Positions 7,170-16,605 of a DNA stretch of 64,000 nt are shown in pieces. Position numbers and translations under genes: made by a program. Where the stretch lies: the NCBI RefSeq assembly GCF_900115065.1, contig NZ_FOVE01000007.1, forward strand, positions 62,001 through 126,000, in the 5' to 3' direction. How positions within the stretch are numbered: position 1 is the stretch's first letter; each line of letters begins with the position of its first letter. The notes beneath the pieces are model-generated. The model saw nothing but the letters and a program-made list of their open reading frames with translations, was not told the DNA's origin and did not search any database. The DNA is from Formivibrio citricus (GTDB lineage: Bacteria; Pseudomonadota; Gammaproteobacteria; Burkholderiales; Chitinibacteraceae).

Positions 7170-8567
7170 ATGCGGCCTACCGCCATCCCTCGACTGCTAC
7201 CAGCCCTGCTGCTCGCAAGCATGCTACCGGCACAGGCCATCGACTGGTCAGATCCGCTGGCATCGCGCGCCATGCTGGGCAGTCGCGTTCCAGCCTGTCA
7301 CGAAAGTGCGGTGGAAAATCTTTCGCTCGCGGATGCCGTCAACCGCGCGCTGTGCAGCCACCCGCAAACCCGTTCAAGCTGGGCTGCAGCGCAGGCGCAA
7401 GCCGCCCAACTCGGCGTCGCCCGCGCGGCACAGCTTCCCACCCTCAGCGCCAATCTTTCCGCAGACCGGCAATACCAGGGCGGATTTGCCTCGAACCAGA
7501 GCAACACTACCAGCACCGGTTTTTCGGCGGGCGCCTCGCTCAGTTATCTGCTTTACGACTTTGGCAGCCGCGACGCCAAGGAAGAAAGCGCGCGCCAGGT
7601 TCTCAACGCCGCGCTTGGCAGCCTGGATTCGACCCAGCAATCGGTGTTCCTGAGCGCGGCCACAGCCTATTTTCAGGTTCAAGGCAGCGAATCGACGATT
7701 GCCGCCACGCGCGCAGCCGAGCAAAACGCAGAACAGAATCTCAAGGCGGCCACAGCCCGCCATCTTGCCGGAACGGCCACCCCGCTCGACAAGCTGCAAG
7801 CCCAGACCGCGTATTCGCAAGCCCAACTTAACCGGATCAAGGCAGAGGGTGAGGCGCGAAACCAGCGCGCCACACTCGCCAATGCGATGGGGTTGGTACC
7901 GACCACACCCTTCAGTCTGGCCGCCACCTCCCCTCTGCAGGCAGACGATTCCTTCCTGCAGAACGTGGAAAAACTGATTGACGCTGCGCGCCAGTCGCGC
8001 CCCGATCTCGCCGCAGCCGAGGCGCAGGTCAAGGCAGCTCGCGCCAATGTCCAGGCCGCGCGCGCCGACGAGAAACCCACGATTTCGCTGTTCGCCACGC
8101 CTGGCATCACGAAGAACAACCCTGGCAGCAACAGCCATTCCACCACGGTCGGCGTGCAGGTCAGCATTCCGCTTTTCAGTGGTTTTGCGCCGACCTACCG
8201 CACCCAGGCTGCGGAAATGACCCTGCTCGGCAAGGAAGCTGACCGCGATAACCTCGCGCAGCAAGTCGCGCTGGACGTGGTCAAGGCGCACAACACACTG
8301 AATACCAGCAGCCAGACCCTGAAAACCACCCAGGATTTGCTCAAGAGCGCGACCCAAGCCCATGCAGTGGCCCACGGTCGCTACTCGGCCGGCGTAGGCA
8401 CTTTCCTGGATTTGCTTGACGCCCAATCGAAACTCGATGATGCCCGAGCCCAGGAAATCCAGGCCCGCCTCAACTGGCAGATCGCGCGCTTTACGCTGGC
8501 ACAGGCACTGGGCCAGCTCAAGCCCGATTTTCTTACCTCATCCAGAACTGTCCGGACAACACCATGA
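7170..8567 (+). CDS. TolC-family outer membrane efflux protein
   Basis: Outer-membrane channel of a tripartite exporter. The 465-residue protein has a signal peptide (1-23, cut after AQA) and two OEP repeats. The first opens LSLADAVNRALCSHPQ (~50). The second centres on DLAAAEAQVKAARANVQAARA (~275), and the C-terminal helices end in GVGTFLDLLDAQSKLDDARA. GGAGG at 7160-7164 sets the start. It is the first gene of a four-gene operon in which each junction overlaps (8564, 9784, 10509), so channel, adaptor, ATPase and permease are made together. Confidence 0.95.
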   Translation: MRPTAIPRLLPALLLASMLPAQAIDWSDPLASRAMLGSRVPACHESAVENLSLADAVNRALCSHPQTRSSWAAAQAQAAQLGVARAAQLPTLSANLSADRQYQGGFASNQSNTTSTGFSAGASLSYLLYDFGSRDAKEESARQVLNAALGSLDSTQQSVFLSAATAYFQVQGSESTIAATRAAEQNAEQNLKAATARHLAGTATPLDKLQAQTAYSQAQLNRIKAEGEARNQRATLANAMGLVPTTPFSLAATSPLQADDSFLQNVEKLIDAARQSRPDLAAAEAQVKAARANVQAARADEKPTISLFATPGITKNNPGSNSHSTTVGVQVSIPLFSGFAPTYRTQAAEMTLLGKEADRDNLAQQVALDVVKAHNTLNTSSQTLKTTQDLLKSATQAHAVAHGRYSAGVGTFLDLLDAQSKLDDARAQEIQARLNWQIARFTLAQALGQLKPDFLTSSRTVRTTP

Positions 8568-9784
8568 TCCCGAAGAAACTCTTTTTCAATCGCTGGACCG
8601 CCCTGCTGCTGACCGCCGGACTGCTGGGCGGCGGGTATGCCCTTTACCGCCAGGCCAAGGCCCCCAAACCCGGGGAGCGTTACCTGACCGCCGAAGTCAC
8701 GCAAGGGCCGGTTGCCCAAACCGTCTCGGCCAACGGCACCCTGAACCCGGTCAAGCTCGTCAGCGTCGGCACGCAGGTTTCCGGAACCGTCAAAACGCTC
8801 TATACCGACTTCAATGCCAGAGTCAAAGAGAACCAGATTCTGGCCCAGCTCGACGATTCGCTGTTGCGCGCCCAGCTCGGACAAAGCGAAGCCAATCTGG
8901 TCAGCGCGCGTGCTTCGCTGGCGCTCGCGCAATCCAATTTCGCACGCATCGACAAGCTCTTCAAGCAGGAATACGTCTCGCGCCAGGAATACGACCAGTC
9001 GCACCAAGCCTTGCAAGCCGCGCAGGCCGCTGTGGCGCAAACGACGGCCGCAGTGCAGAAGGATCGCACCAACCTCGGCTACAGCACGATCCGCTCACCG
9101 GTTTCCGGGATCGTGATCTCGCGCGACGTCGACGTCGGCCAAACCGTCGCCGCCAGCCTCCAGACACCCACGTTATTCAAGATCGCGCAGGATTTGCGCA
9201 AGATGCAGATTGATTCGAGTTTCGCCGAAGCCGATGTCGGCCAGATCAAGGCAGGCCAGAACGTTTCCTTCCGGGTCGACGCCTTTCCAGGGCGCGAGTT
9301 CAAGGGAGAGGTCAAGGAAGTTCGCCTCAATCCGACCACTCAGCAGAACGTGGTGACCTACAACGTCGTGGTTTCGGTCGACAATCCGGAAGAAATCCTG
9401 CTGCCCGGCATGACCGCCTATGTCAATATTCATCTCGCCGCGCGGGACAATACCGTACTGATCCCCAGCACGGCCCTGCGCTTCCGCCCAACAGCCGGCA
9501 ACAAAAACAGCGGTGCTGGCAAGCCGGCTTCGGGGCGCGCCAGCGAAGCACGCCAAGGCGGAGGACAGCGCGGAGAAGGTCGAGGCAACACGGTCTATGT
9601 CTTGCAGGATAATCAGCCCAAAGCCGTGCGAATCAAGCTGGGCATCGGTGACGGCAAATTTTCCGAGCTCGTCGAAGGTGACCTCAAGCCCGGCGACCGC
9701 CTGATCGTGGAAGACACCTGGCAGGAATCCGCCAAAAAACCCGGCGCCGCCAACCAGCAACGCCCGCCGATGAGGATGTTCTGA
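8564..9784 (+). CDS. MacA-like periplasmic adaptor subunit
   Basis: A membrane-fusion protein linking the inner-membrane ABC permease to the TolC-like channel. 406 residues: an N-terminal membrane anchor (~10-27), a split lipoyl/biotinyl-type domain (VGTQVSGTVKTLYTDFNARVK and its partner GYSTIRSPVSGIVISRDVDV), a coiled-coil hairpin between them (~110-180), a beta-barrel domain, and a low-complexity Gly/Arg-rich insert near 310-340 (AGKPASGRASEARQGGG). Overlaps the upstream stop by 4 bp. Close to MacA of macrolide exporters, but the substrate cannot be read from sequence. Confidence 0.93.
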   Translation: MIPKKLFFNRWTALLLTAGLLGGGYALYRQAKAPKPGERYLTAEVTQGPVAQTVSANGTLNPVKLVSVGTQVSGTVKTLYTDFNARVKENQILAQLDDSLLRAQLGQSEANLVSARASLALAQSNFARIDKLFKQEYVSRQEYDQSHQALQAAQAAVAQTTAAVQKDRTNLGYSTIRSPVSGIVISRDVDVGQTVAASLQTPTLFKIAQDLRKMQIDSSFAEADVGQIKAGQNVSFRVDAFPGREFKGEVKEVRLNPTTQQNVVTYNVVVSVDNPEEILLPGMTAYVNIHLAARDNTVLIPSTALRFRPTAGNKNSGAGKPASGRASEARQGGGQRGEGRGNTVYVLQDNQPKAVRIKLGIGDGKFSELVEGDLKPGDRLIVEDTWQESAKKPGAANQQRPPMRMF

Positions 9785-10512
9785 TGTCCGCAACCGACGT
9801 CATCCGGATTACCCATCTGGGCAAGGACTACGACACCGACGCCGGACCGGTCACCGTTCTGCGCGGCATCAGCTTCTCGATCCACGAAGGAGAGTTCGTT
9901 GCCATCATGGGACCGTCCGGCTCGGGCAAATCGACGCTGATGAACATTCTCGGCTGCCTCGATACCCCGACCAGCGGCGAATATGTGCTCAATGGTCACA
10001 GCGTGAGCGAACTGGACCACGACCAGCTCGCCAACTTGCGCAACCGCGTGATCGGCTTCGTCTTCCAGGGGTTCAACCTGTTGCAGCGTGCCACGCTGAC
10101 CGAAAATGTCGCCCTGCCGCTGGTCTACCGCGGCGTGGCGCGCCATGAACGGAACGCCAAGGCCGAAAGCCTGCTGGGCAAGGTCGGGCTCGCCAGCCAC
10201 GTCCGCTCCTATCCCAACAAGATATCCGGCGGGCAGCAACAGCGCGTCGCCATTGCACGCTCACTGGTCGGCGATCCGCGCCTGATTCTGGCCGACGAGC
10301 CGACCGGCAACCTCGACACGCACACCAGCCAGGAAATCATGGATTTCTTTACCCGGCTCAACCGTGAAGACGGCATCACCGTGGTCGTGGTCACCCACGA
10401 ACACGACATTGCCGCGTACGCCCAGCGCCTGATAAGGCTCGTGGACGGCAAGATTGCCTACGACGGGCCGGCCGCAGCGGGGCTGCACGAACATGCGGAG
10501 GTCTCATCATGA
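9784..10512 (+). CDS. MacB-type ABC transporter ATP-binding protein
   Basis: 242-residue ATPase with Walker A GPSGSGKST (43-51), signature SGGQQQRVAIARS (~144), Walker B LILADEPTGNLD and the switch His in VVVTHEHDIAAYA. It belongs to the LolD/MacB ATPase group. In E. coli MacB the ATPase and permease are one chain; here they are separate, translationally coupled genes (start overlaps the adaptor stop, end overlaps the permease start). Confidence 0.96.
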   Translation: MSATDVIRITHLGKDYDTDAGPVTVLRGISFSIHEGEFVAIMGPSGSGKSTLMNILGCLDTPTSGEYVLNGHSVSELDHDQLANLRNRVIGFVFQGFNLLQRATLTENVALPLVYRGVARHERNAKAESLLGKVGLASHVRSYPNKISGGQQQRVAIARSLVGDPRLILADEPTGNLDTHTSQEIMDFFTRLNREDGITVVVVTHEHDIAAYAQRLIRLVDGKIAYDGPAAAGLHEHAEVSS

Positions 10513-11729
10513 TATGGGCCATGTTTGCAGAAGCCTGGCACGCCATGGGGGCCAACCGCCTGCGTACCTTTCTGACCATGCTCGGCATGGTCATCGGGGT
10601 GGGCGCGGTGATCCTGATGCTCTCAATCGGCCAAGGTACCCAGCAACGCATCCAGGATTCGATCAACTCGATGGGCGCCAACCTGTTCATCATCCTCTCG
10701 GGCAGCAACGTCGCCGGAGGGGTACGCGGCGGCTCGGGCAACGTGCCGACACTGACCCTGCAGGATGCCCAGGCATTGGCGGAACTGCCGGCGATCGCCG
10801 CCGTAGCGCCGGTTTCCCCCGGCCAAGCCCAGATGGTTTATGGCCCCAACAACTGGAATACCACCGTCATGGGCACTACGGCGGACTTTCTCAAGGTACG
10901 GGACTGGCCGCTGAAAGAGGGGGATACCTTCTCCGAGCTCGACCTGCGCAGCGCCACGCGGGTTGCCATCATCGGCAAGACGGTCGCCGAGAATCTGTTC
11001 GGCGACGAAAATCCGGTCGGCAAGACCATGCGCATCCGCAACAGCCCCTTCCTCGTCATAGGCGTACTTGCCAGCAAAGGACAAAGCCTGGACGGCCGCG
11101 ATCAGGACGATACCGTACTGGTGCCCGTCACCACCGCGCAACGCAAACTGTTCGGCACGCGCTTTGCCGGCACCGTGCGCTACATCATGGTCGAAGCCAA
11201 GTCCGCCGAATTGATGGCGCGCGCCGAAAACCAGATGAACGATCTGCTGCGCCAACGCCATCGCATCAACCGTCCGGAAGACGACGATTTCACCGTACGC
11301 AACCTCACGGCACTTGCCGACACGGCCGCCGATACGGCACGCACCATGTCGCTGATGCTGGGCGCAATTGCCTCGGTTTCGCTCGTGGTCGGCGGCATCG
11401 GCATCATGAACATCATGCTGGTTTCAGTCACGGAGCGTACCCGGGAAATCGGTATCCGTATGGCGATCGGGGCGCGGCGGCGCGATGTACTGGGGCAATT
11501 CTTGCTCGAAGCGGTGCTGATCTCGCTGATCGGCTGCCTGATCGGGGTTCTGTTCGGAGTCGGGGGCGGACTGCTGGCCAGCCATCTGGCCGGGCTCTCC
11601 GTCATCATCTCGGCCGGCCCGATCATCCTGGCCTTTGCCGTGGCCGCAGCCATCGGCATTTTCTTCGGTTTCTATCCGGCCCGCATGGCGGCCAACCTCA
11701 AACCGATCGAGGCATTGCGTTATCAATAG
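10509..11729 (+). CDS. MacB/FtsX-type ABC transporter permease
   Basis: 406-residue permease with one N-terminal membrane segment (~20-45, LRTFLTMLGMVIGVGAVILM), a large periplasmic MacB-PCD domain (~50-270) and three C-terminal segments (~285-395) of the FtsX fold, including the conserved RTREIGIRMAIGARRRD loop. It is the last gene of the operon; a 359-bp repeat begins 3 bp after the stop. With the preceding genes it should form a mechanotransmission-type efflux pump. Confidence 0.96.
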   Translation: MIWAMFAEAWHAMGANRLRTFLTMLGMVIGVGAVILMLSIGQGTQQRIQDSINSMGANLFIILSGSNVAGGVRGGSGNVPTLTLQDAQALAELPAIAAVAPVSPGQAQMVYGPNNWNTTVMGTTADFLKVRDWPLKEGDTFSELDLRSATRVAIIGKTVAENLFGDENPVGKTMRIRNSPFLVIGVLASKGQSLDGRDQDDTVLVPVTTAQRKLFGTRFAGTVRYIMVEAKSAELMARAENQMNDLLRQRHRINRPEDDDFTVRNLTALADTAADTARTMSLMLGAIASVSLVVGGIGIMNIMLVSVTERTREIGIRMAIGARRRDVLGQFLLEAVLISLIGCLIGVLFGVGGGLLASHLAGLSVIISAGPIILAFAVAAAIGIFFGFYPARMAANLKPIEALRYQ

Positions 11730-11731
11730 AA

Positions 11732-12090
11732 AATCAAAGCCCCGGTGTATCCCGTAATGTCGTTCACTTTAGCCAAGTGAGCGGTATTTTCTTGAACAGC
11801 GCTGCATGCAGCACGCTTCCGCCCTGGAAGGCGCCGAGAAGCACAGTAAGGCGCGGGAATTCGGCGAGCACTGTTTGAGGCCTCAGGCCGAGTTGCGCAG
11901 CCGCCGCGCCTTGCGAGCATCGCAGGGAACCCCGCAGGGGCGCCGGAGTGGGCTCGCCTAGGGGTGAAGGGGATTTGGCGAGACAAATCCCTTTCCCGTC
12001 TGCCGGGCGGAACCGGCTGTAAACCCTGGGCCGCAGGCGCATAAAAATCCTTAAGTGAACTGCATTACGGTGTATCCCGGGGCTTTGATT
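11732..12090. repeat. 359-bp repeat element with ~40-base imperfect inverted ends
   Basis: The left end AATCAAAGCCCCGG...CGTAATG...TTCACTT is mirrored at the right end. Inside each arm the short block GGTGTATCCC is kept in direct orientation. The interior is GC-rich with further small hairpins (for example CAGGGAACCCCGCAGGGGCG) and no convincing gene. It starts 3 bp after the efflux operon and may terminate transcription. The rest of the gap to 12153 shows nothing recognisable. Confidence 0.7.
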
Positions 12091-12153
12091 GGCTGTCATG
12101 CTGATCCTGCAGCAAAACAAAATGGGATTTGCCGCTAACGATACGGTCTTCGG

Positions 12154-13422
12154 TCAGTGTTGTTCCGTCGTGTGTGCGTGACGATTTGGAACTTTGTAAT
12201 CATCGATTTTTCCTGTCCACTTGGAAACCACTGCTGTCGCAACTGCATTGCCAAGTACATTGGTGGCGGAGCGAGCCATATCCAGGAAATGATCTACACC
12301 GAGAATCAACAACAGGCCCGCTTCCGGAATATTGAACTGTGCCAGGGTCGCTGCAATCACGACCAGCGATGCCCTGGGCACACCGGCCATGCCTTTCGAG
12401 GTCACCATCAAGATCAGGAGCATCATAATTTCCTGCCCCAGACTCAGTTCGATCCCGTAGGCTTGGGCAATAAAGATCGAGGCAAAGGTACAGTACATCA
12501 TGGAGCCGTCAAGATTGAACGAATACCCCATGGGCAGCACAAACGAGGCGACCCGCTCATTGCAGCCGAAGCGTTCCAGTTGCTCCAGTGTCTTCGGGTA
12601 AGCAGCTTCAGAACTTGCCGTGGAAAAAGCCAGAAGGATTGGCTCTCGCAAAGTACGAGCCAGCCGCAATACGCTCCCCTTCAGAAACACTGAGCCACAC
12701 AACAAGATCACCAGCCACAACAGCAGAATCGAACCATAGAAACTCAGCATGAAAGTGGCATAGGTGCGCAGCACCCCCAACCCGTTTTTCGCGACAACCA
12801 CCGCCACAGCGGCAAAAATCGCAACCGGCGCAAAACGCATGACATAGGTCGTAACCTTGAGCATGATATGGGCAATCATGTCCATGTCATAAACCAGCGG
12901 CTCGGCTTTTTTTCCCAAAGCAGCAGCGGCCACGCCAAAAAACAGGGAGAAGATCACGATCTGCAGGATTTCGTTGCGCCCCATGGCATCGAAAAAACTG
13001 GTCGGAACCGTATGATTGACGAACTCTTTTAACGACATGGAGCCCTTGCTGATACCGCTCGACGCAGCAATATCCGGCAGCGGTAGATTCAATCCAACTC
13101 CGGGTTGAAGCAGGTTGACCATCACCAACCCGAGCAGCAATGAAATCAGCGACATGCTGACGAACCAGCCAAACGTCTTGGCGCCGATGCGGCCGATCAC
13201 CGCAACATCGCCCATGCGCGCGATTCCCACGACCAAGGTACTGAACACCAGTGGCGCGATGATCATCTTGATGAGCCGCAGAAAGACATCAGACAGCAAA
13301 GAAATGTAGCCCGTGAATTCGGCGATAAAGGCAGGGCTGCCATATGTGTGAACCGAATAACCACACGCCACACCAAGAAGCAGGGCTATCAGAATGTATC
13401 GGGTTAGTTGCTTGGATTGCAT
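12154..13422 (-). CDS. Dicarboxylate/amino acid:cation symporter (DAACS, GltP-like)
   Basis: Inner-membrane secondary transporter of 422 residues for dicarboxylates or acidic amino acids, driven by Na+ or H+. About eight membrane segments plus re-entrant loops are visible. Family signatures: the Ser-rich hairpin FSTASSEAAYPKTLEQLERF, MGYSFNLDGSMMYC (NxDG), and VDHFLDMARSATNVLGNAVA near the C-terminus. The family's common SSSE hairpin is replaced by ASSE. It is monocistronic, with repeat DNA downstream. Substrate cannot be fixed; glutamate/aspartate or C4-dicarboxylates are the usual choices. Confidence 0.93.
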   Translation of the reverse strand: MQSKQLTRYILIALLLGVACGYSVHTYGSPAFIAEFTGYISLLSDVFLRLIKMIIAPLVFSTLVVGIARMGDVAVIGRIGAKTFGWFVSMSLISLLLGLVMVNLLQPGVGLNLPLPDIAASSGISKGSMSLKEFVNHTVPTSFFDAMGRNEILQIVIFSLFFGVAAAALGKKAEPLVYDMDMIAHIMLKVTTYVMRFAPVAIFAAVAVVVAKNGLGVLRTYATFMLSFYGSILLLWLVILLCGSVFLKGSVLRLARTLREPILLAFSTASSEAAYPKTLEQLERFGCNERVASFVLPMGYSFNLDGSMMYCTFASIFIAQAYGIELSLGQEIMMLLILMVTSKGMAGVPRASLVVIAATLAQFNIPEAGLLLILGVDHFLDMARSATNVLGNAVATAVVSKWTGKIDDYKVPNRHAHTTEQH

Positions 13423-13502
13423 AGAAGCCCTTTTGCGGCAAAATCGCGGATATTAAGACAATTAAGCGCGACGCCATATCCGGCAAATCCCGCCCTGAAA
13501 GC

Positions 13503-13532
13503 AAAAACGCCGGGCGATAACCCGGCGTTTTT
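13503..13532 (-). terminator. Rho-independent terminator of the ppiD-like gene
   Basis: The hairpin ACGCCGGG/CCCGGCGT with T runs on both sides lies 23 bp after the stop at 13555. It is symmetric, so it could act on both strands. Confidence 0.85.
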
Positions 13533-13554
13533 CGTATTCCCTGCAAAAAAGCGA

Positions 13555-15075
13555 TTATTTTTCCTGGGACTTGCTCGGTGCAAGCTTGTATTCGACCTTG
13601 ATCTGCTTGCGCAGTGCTTCAAGATAGCCATCCAGCGCAACCTGGCCGTACATCTGGGCCAGCGCATCGGCCATCTGCAACTTGCCTTCGGCGGGCAGTT
13701 GATCGGCAGGCAGCACCTTGGCCACCTTGAAAAACACATAGCCCTTGCCCTTGACTTCGGTACCGGCATAGCCCGGGAGCTTGTCGGTACCAACCCGGAA
13801 GATAGCCTTGATCTGTTCGTCATCCAGACCATGCGCTTCGGCACGCGCCAGCGCCTTGGCCGGCGACCAAGCCAGATTGACACCCTGCCCTTCCTGCAGA
13901 GCCTTCAGCTTGGCAACGCCGTCTTCCTGCGCCTTCTTGACCGCTTTTTCCATCTTCAGCTTGTCGGCGACCTTGGCACTGACATCGGCCAGCGGCAGCA
14001 CCTGTTCCGGCTTGTGCTCGACAACACGAGCAGCAACCATGACGCCCTGGCTAACCTCGATTGCTTCGGAGTTGTGCTTCTTGTTCAGCACATCGTCCGA
14101 GAATACGGCTTCGGCAATCTTGGGATTGGAAAGCTCGCGTTCCTTGGCGCTCTCGCGGCTCACCCAGTCGCTCTTGAGAATTTGCAGATTGAAGGCTTCC
14201 GCTGCCGGCTTGAGACTATCCGCCTTCTGATAGACGATTTCGTTGAACTCCCTGGCCTTGTCGCGGAACGCAGCTTGCGACTTCTGCATCTTCAACAGAT
14301 CCTTGATCTGAGATTTGACTTCAGCGAGCGGCTTGCCGATCTTTTCCTTGTTCTCGTCGAAGAATTTCTGGATCTCGGCATCGGAGACCTGCTGCCCGGA
14401 AGCCAGCGCAGCCTGGGACAAGACGAGATATTCAAGCTTCACCATTTCCGGCATCTTGAATTCGGACTGGTTGGCGTCGTAGTACTGCTTGATTTCCTCG
14501 TCGGTCACGGACATGCCCTTGAGGAAGGCATCCGCCCCCAGAAAGGCCAGCTGCACTTCACGACGCTCGCCAAGCATCTTTTCCACACGCCCCTGCACTG
14601 CACTGGAAACGATGGCGGCCTGGCTGAAACCGCCGATCAACTGGCGGGCGACGATATCCTGCTTGAGCCGCGCCTGGAACATTTCCGGTGTCATTTGCTG
14701 ATTGGCCAGCAACTCCTTGTAACGTTTGGGATCGAACTTGCCATCCACCTGGAAAGCCGGGATGGTAGCGATCAGTTCACGCAGGCTTTCGTCGGTCGCG
14801 ACCATTCGCAGGCCGCGCGCTTCCTCTTGCAGCAGTTGCTGGCTAACGAGCTGTGCCACGAGGGAAGGCTTCATGTTGTCCGGCACATTACGGTTGCCAA
14901 CCGCCTCTGCCAGTTCGCGCTCGGTAATGAGTGTACTTCCTACCTTGGCGAGATAGGGTTCGCTATCGTGGAATGCGCTATAACCGCCAATGCCAAACCC
15001 CACGACCAGGCCCAGAGAAACCAAGCCGAGAACGACCTGCACTGCAGTCTTGTTTTTTTGCACCAAATCAAACAT
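13555..15075 (-). CDS. ppiD: PpiD-like periplasmic chaperone lacking the parvulin domain
   Basis: 506-residue membrane-anchored folding factor. A single N-terminal membrane segment (~13-31) is followed by a SurA/PpiD-type N domain (~35-225). Typical PpiD is about 620 residues, with a ~100-residue PpiC rotamase domain in the middle. Here the text passes directly from SDAEIQKFFDENKEKI (~240) to GKPLAEVKSQIKDLLKMQ, the segment that normally follows the rotamase, and then into a usual PpiD C-terminal half. The reading frame is intact, so this looks like a clean internal deletion, leaving chaperone but no prolyl isomerase activity. No other gene is coupled to it; it ends in a strong terminator. 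Confidence in the family is high; the functional consequence is inference. Confidence 0.88.
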   Translation of the reverse strand: MFDLVQKNKTAVQVVLGLVSLGLVVGFGIGGYSAFHDSEPYLAKVGSTLITERELAEAVGNRNVPDNMKPSLVAQLVSQQLLQEEARGLRMVATDESLRELIATIPAFQVDGKFDPKRYKELLANQQMTPEMFQARLKQDIVARQLIGGFSQAAIVSSAVQGRVEKMLGERREVQLAFLGADAFLKGMSVTDEEIKQYYDANQSEFKMPEMVKLEYLVLSQAALASGQQVSDAEIQKFFDENKEKIGKPLAEVKSQIKDLLKMQKSQAAFRDKAREFNEIVYQKADSLKPAAEAFNLQILKSDWVSRESAKERELSNPKIAEAVFSDDVLNKKHNSEAIEVSQGVMVAARVVEHKPEQVLPLADVSAKVADKLKMEKAVKKAQEDGVAKLKALQEGQGVNLAWSPAKALARAEAHGLDDEQIKAIFRVGTDKLPGYAGTEVKGKGYVFFKVAKVLPADQLPAEGKLQMADALAQMYGQVALDGYLEALRKQIKVEYKLAPSKSQEK

Positions 15076-15217
15076 GGATGCTGAACTCCTCGTTTAGCAG
15101 GCTGGCAAAAACCAGCCTGTGTATCGTTTTCACCGGCATGGCCGGGGAAAATGCATGGAAATAGTAGCGGCGTATGATGCCAGAAGCCTTTGCCGCTGTC
15201 TTGATGGGAATGGGTGA

Positions 15218-16012
15218 TCAAATCGCGACGGGTGCCTTGATCCCCGGATGCGGGTCGTAGCCTTCCAGCATGAAATCTTCGTACTCGAAGGCAAAAATAT
15301 CTTTTTTCTGCGGGTTGAGCTTCATGGTCGGCCAGGCACGCGGTTCGCGGGCAAGCTGGGTGTGCACCTGTTCCATGTGGTTGCTGTAAATATGGCAATC
15401 GCCCCCCGTCCAGATGAAGTCGCCCGGCTCCAGATCGCAGACCTGCGCCAGCATCAGCACCAGCAGGGAATAGGACGCGATATTGAACGGCACCCCGAGG
15501 AACAGGTCAGCACTGCGCTGGTACAACTGGCAAGACAACTTGCCATCGGCGACGTAGAACTGAAAGAAGGCATGACATGGCGGCAGTGCCATCTCTTCGA
15601 TGCAGCCCACGTTCCAGGCGCTCACGATGATGCGGCGCGAATCCGGGTTGGTCTTGAGGGTTTTGACCACCTCGGCGATCTGGTCGATGTGGCGACCGTC
15701 GGCCGTCGGCCAGTTGCGCCACTGATAGCCATAGACCGGTCCCAGTTCGCCGCCTTCCCGCGCCCATTCATCCCAGATCGTCACGCCGTGTTCCTGCAGC
15801 CAGCGCACGTTGGTTTCGCCGCGCAGGAACCACAAGAGTTCGTAAATGATCGATTTCAGATGCGTTTTTTTGGTGGTAACCAAAGGGAAGCCCTGCGACA
15901 GATCGAAGCGCATCTGCGCGCCGAACACCGAAATCGTGCCGGTGCCGGTGCGGTCTTCCTTTTTCGCCCCGTGGTCGAGAACATGCTGCAGCAGATCCAG
16001 GTATTGGCGCAT
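15218..16012 (-). CDS. thyA: Thymidylate synthase
   Basis: Methylates dUMP to dTMP with methylenetetrahydrofolate. At 264 residues it has the E. coli length, and the nucleophile falls at the same position: C146 in [13 protein letters not shown]. Also present are the phosphate-binding [11 protein letters not shown] near the N-terminus, [13 protein letters not shown] and the conserved [17 protein letters not shown]. It ends 142 bp before the ppiD-like gene and lies 17 bp downstream of greB, suggesting co-transcription with greB. Confidence 0.98.
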   Translation of the reverse strand: MRQYLDLLQHVLDHGAKKEDRTGTGTISVFGAQMRFDLSQGFPLVTTKKTHLKSIIYELLWFLRGETNVRWLQEHGVTIWDEWAREGGELGPVYGYQWRNWPTADGRHIDQIAEVVKTLKTNPDSRRIIVSAWNVGCIEEMALPPCHAFFQFYVADGKLSCQLYQRSADLFLGVPFNIASYSLLVLMLAQVCDLEPGDFIWTGGDCHIYSNHMEQVHTQLAREPRAWPTMKLNPQKKDIFAFEYEDFMLEGYDPHPGIKAPVAI

Positions 16013-16029
16013 GAAACGGTCCAGAAAAG

Positions 16030-16593
<564 letters not shown>

Positions 16594-16605
16594 ACGGCAA
16601 AAAAA

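Noticed and set aside
13408-15084. A 558-codon + strand frame opposite the ppiD-like gene
   Set aside because: Composition-driven antisense frame; the minus-strand protein has clear family features.
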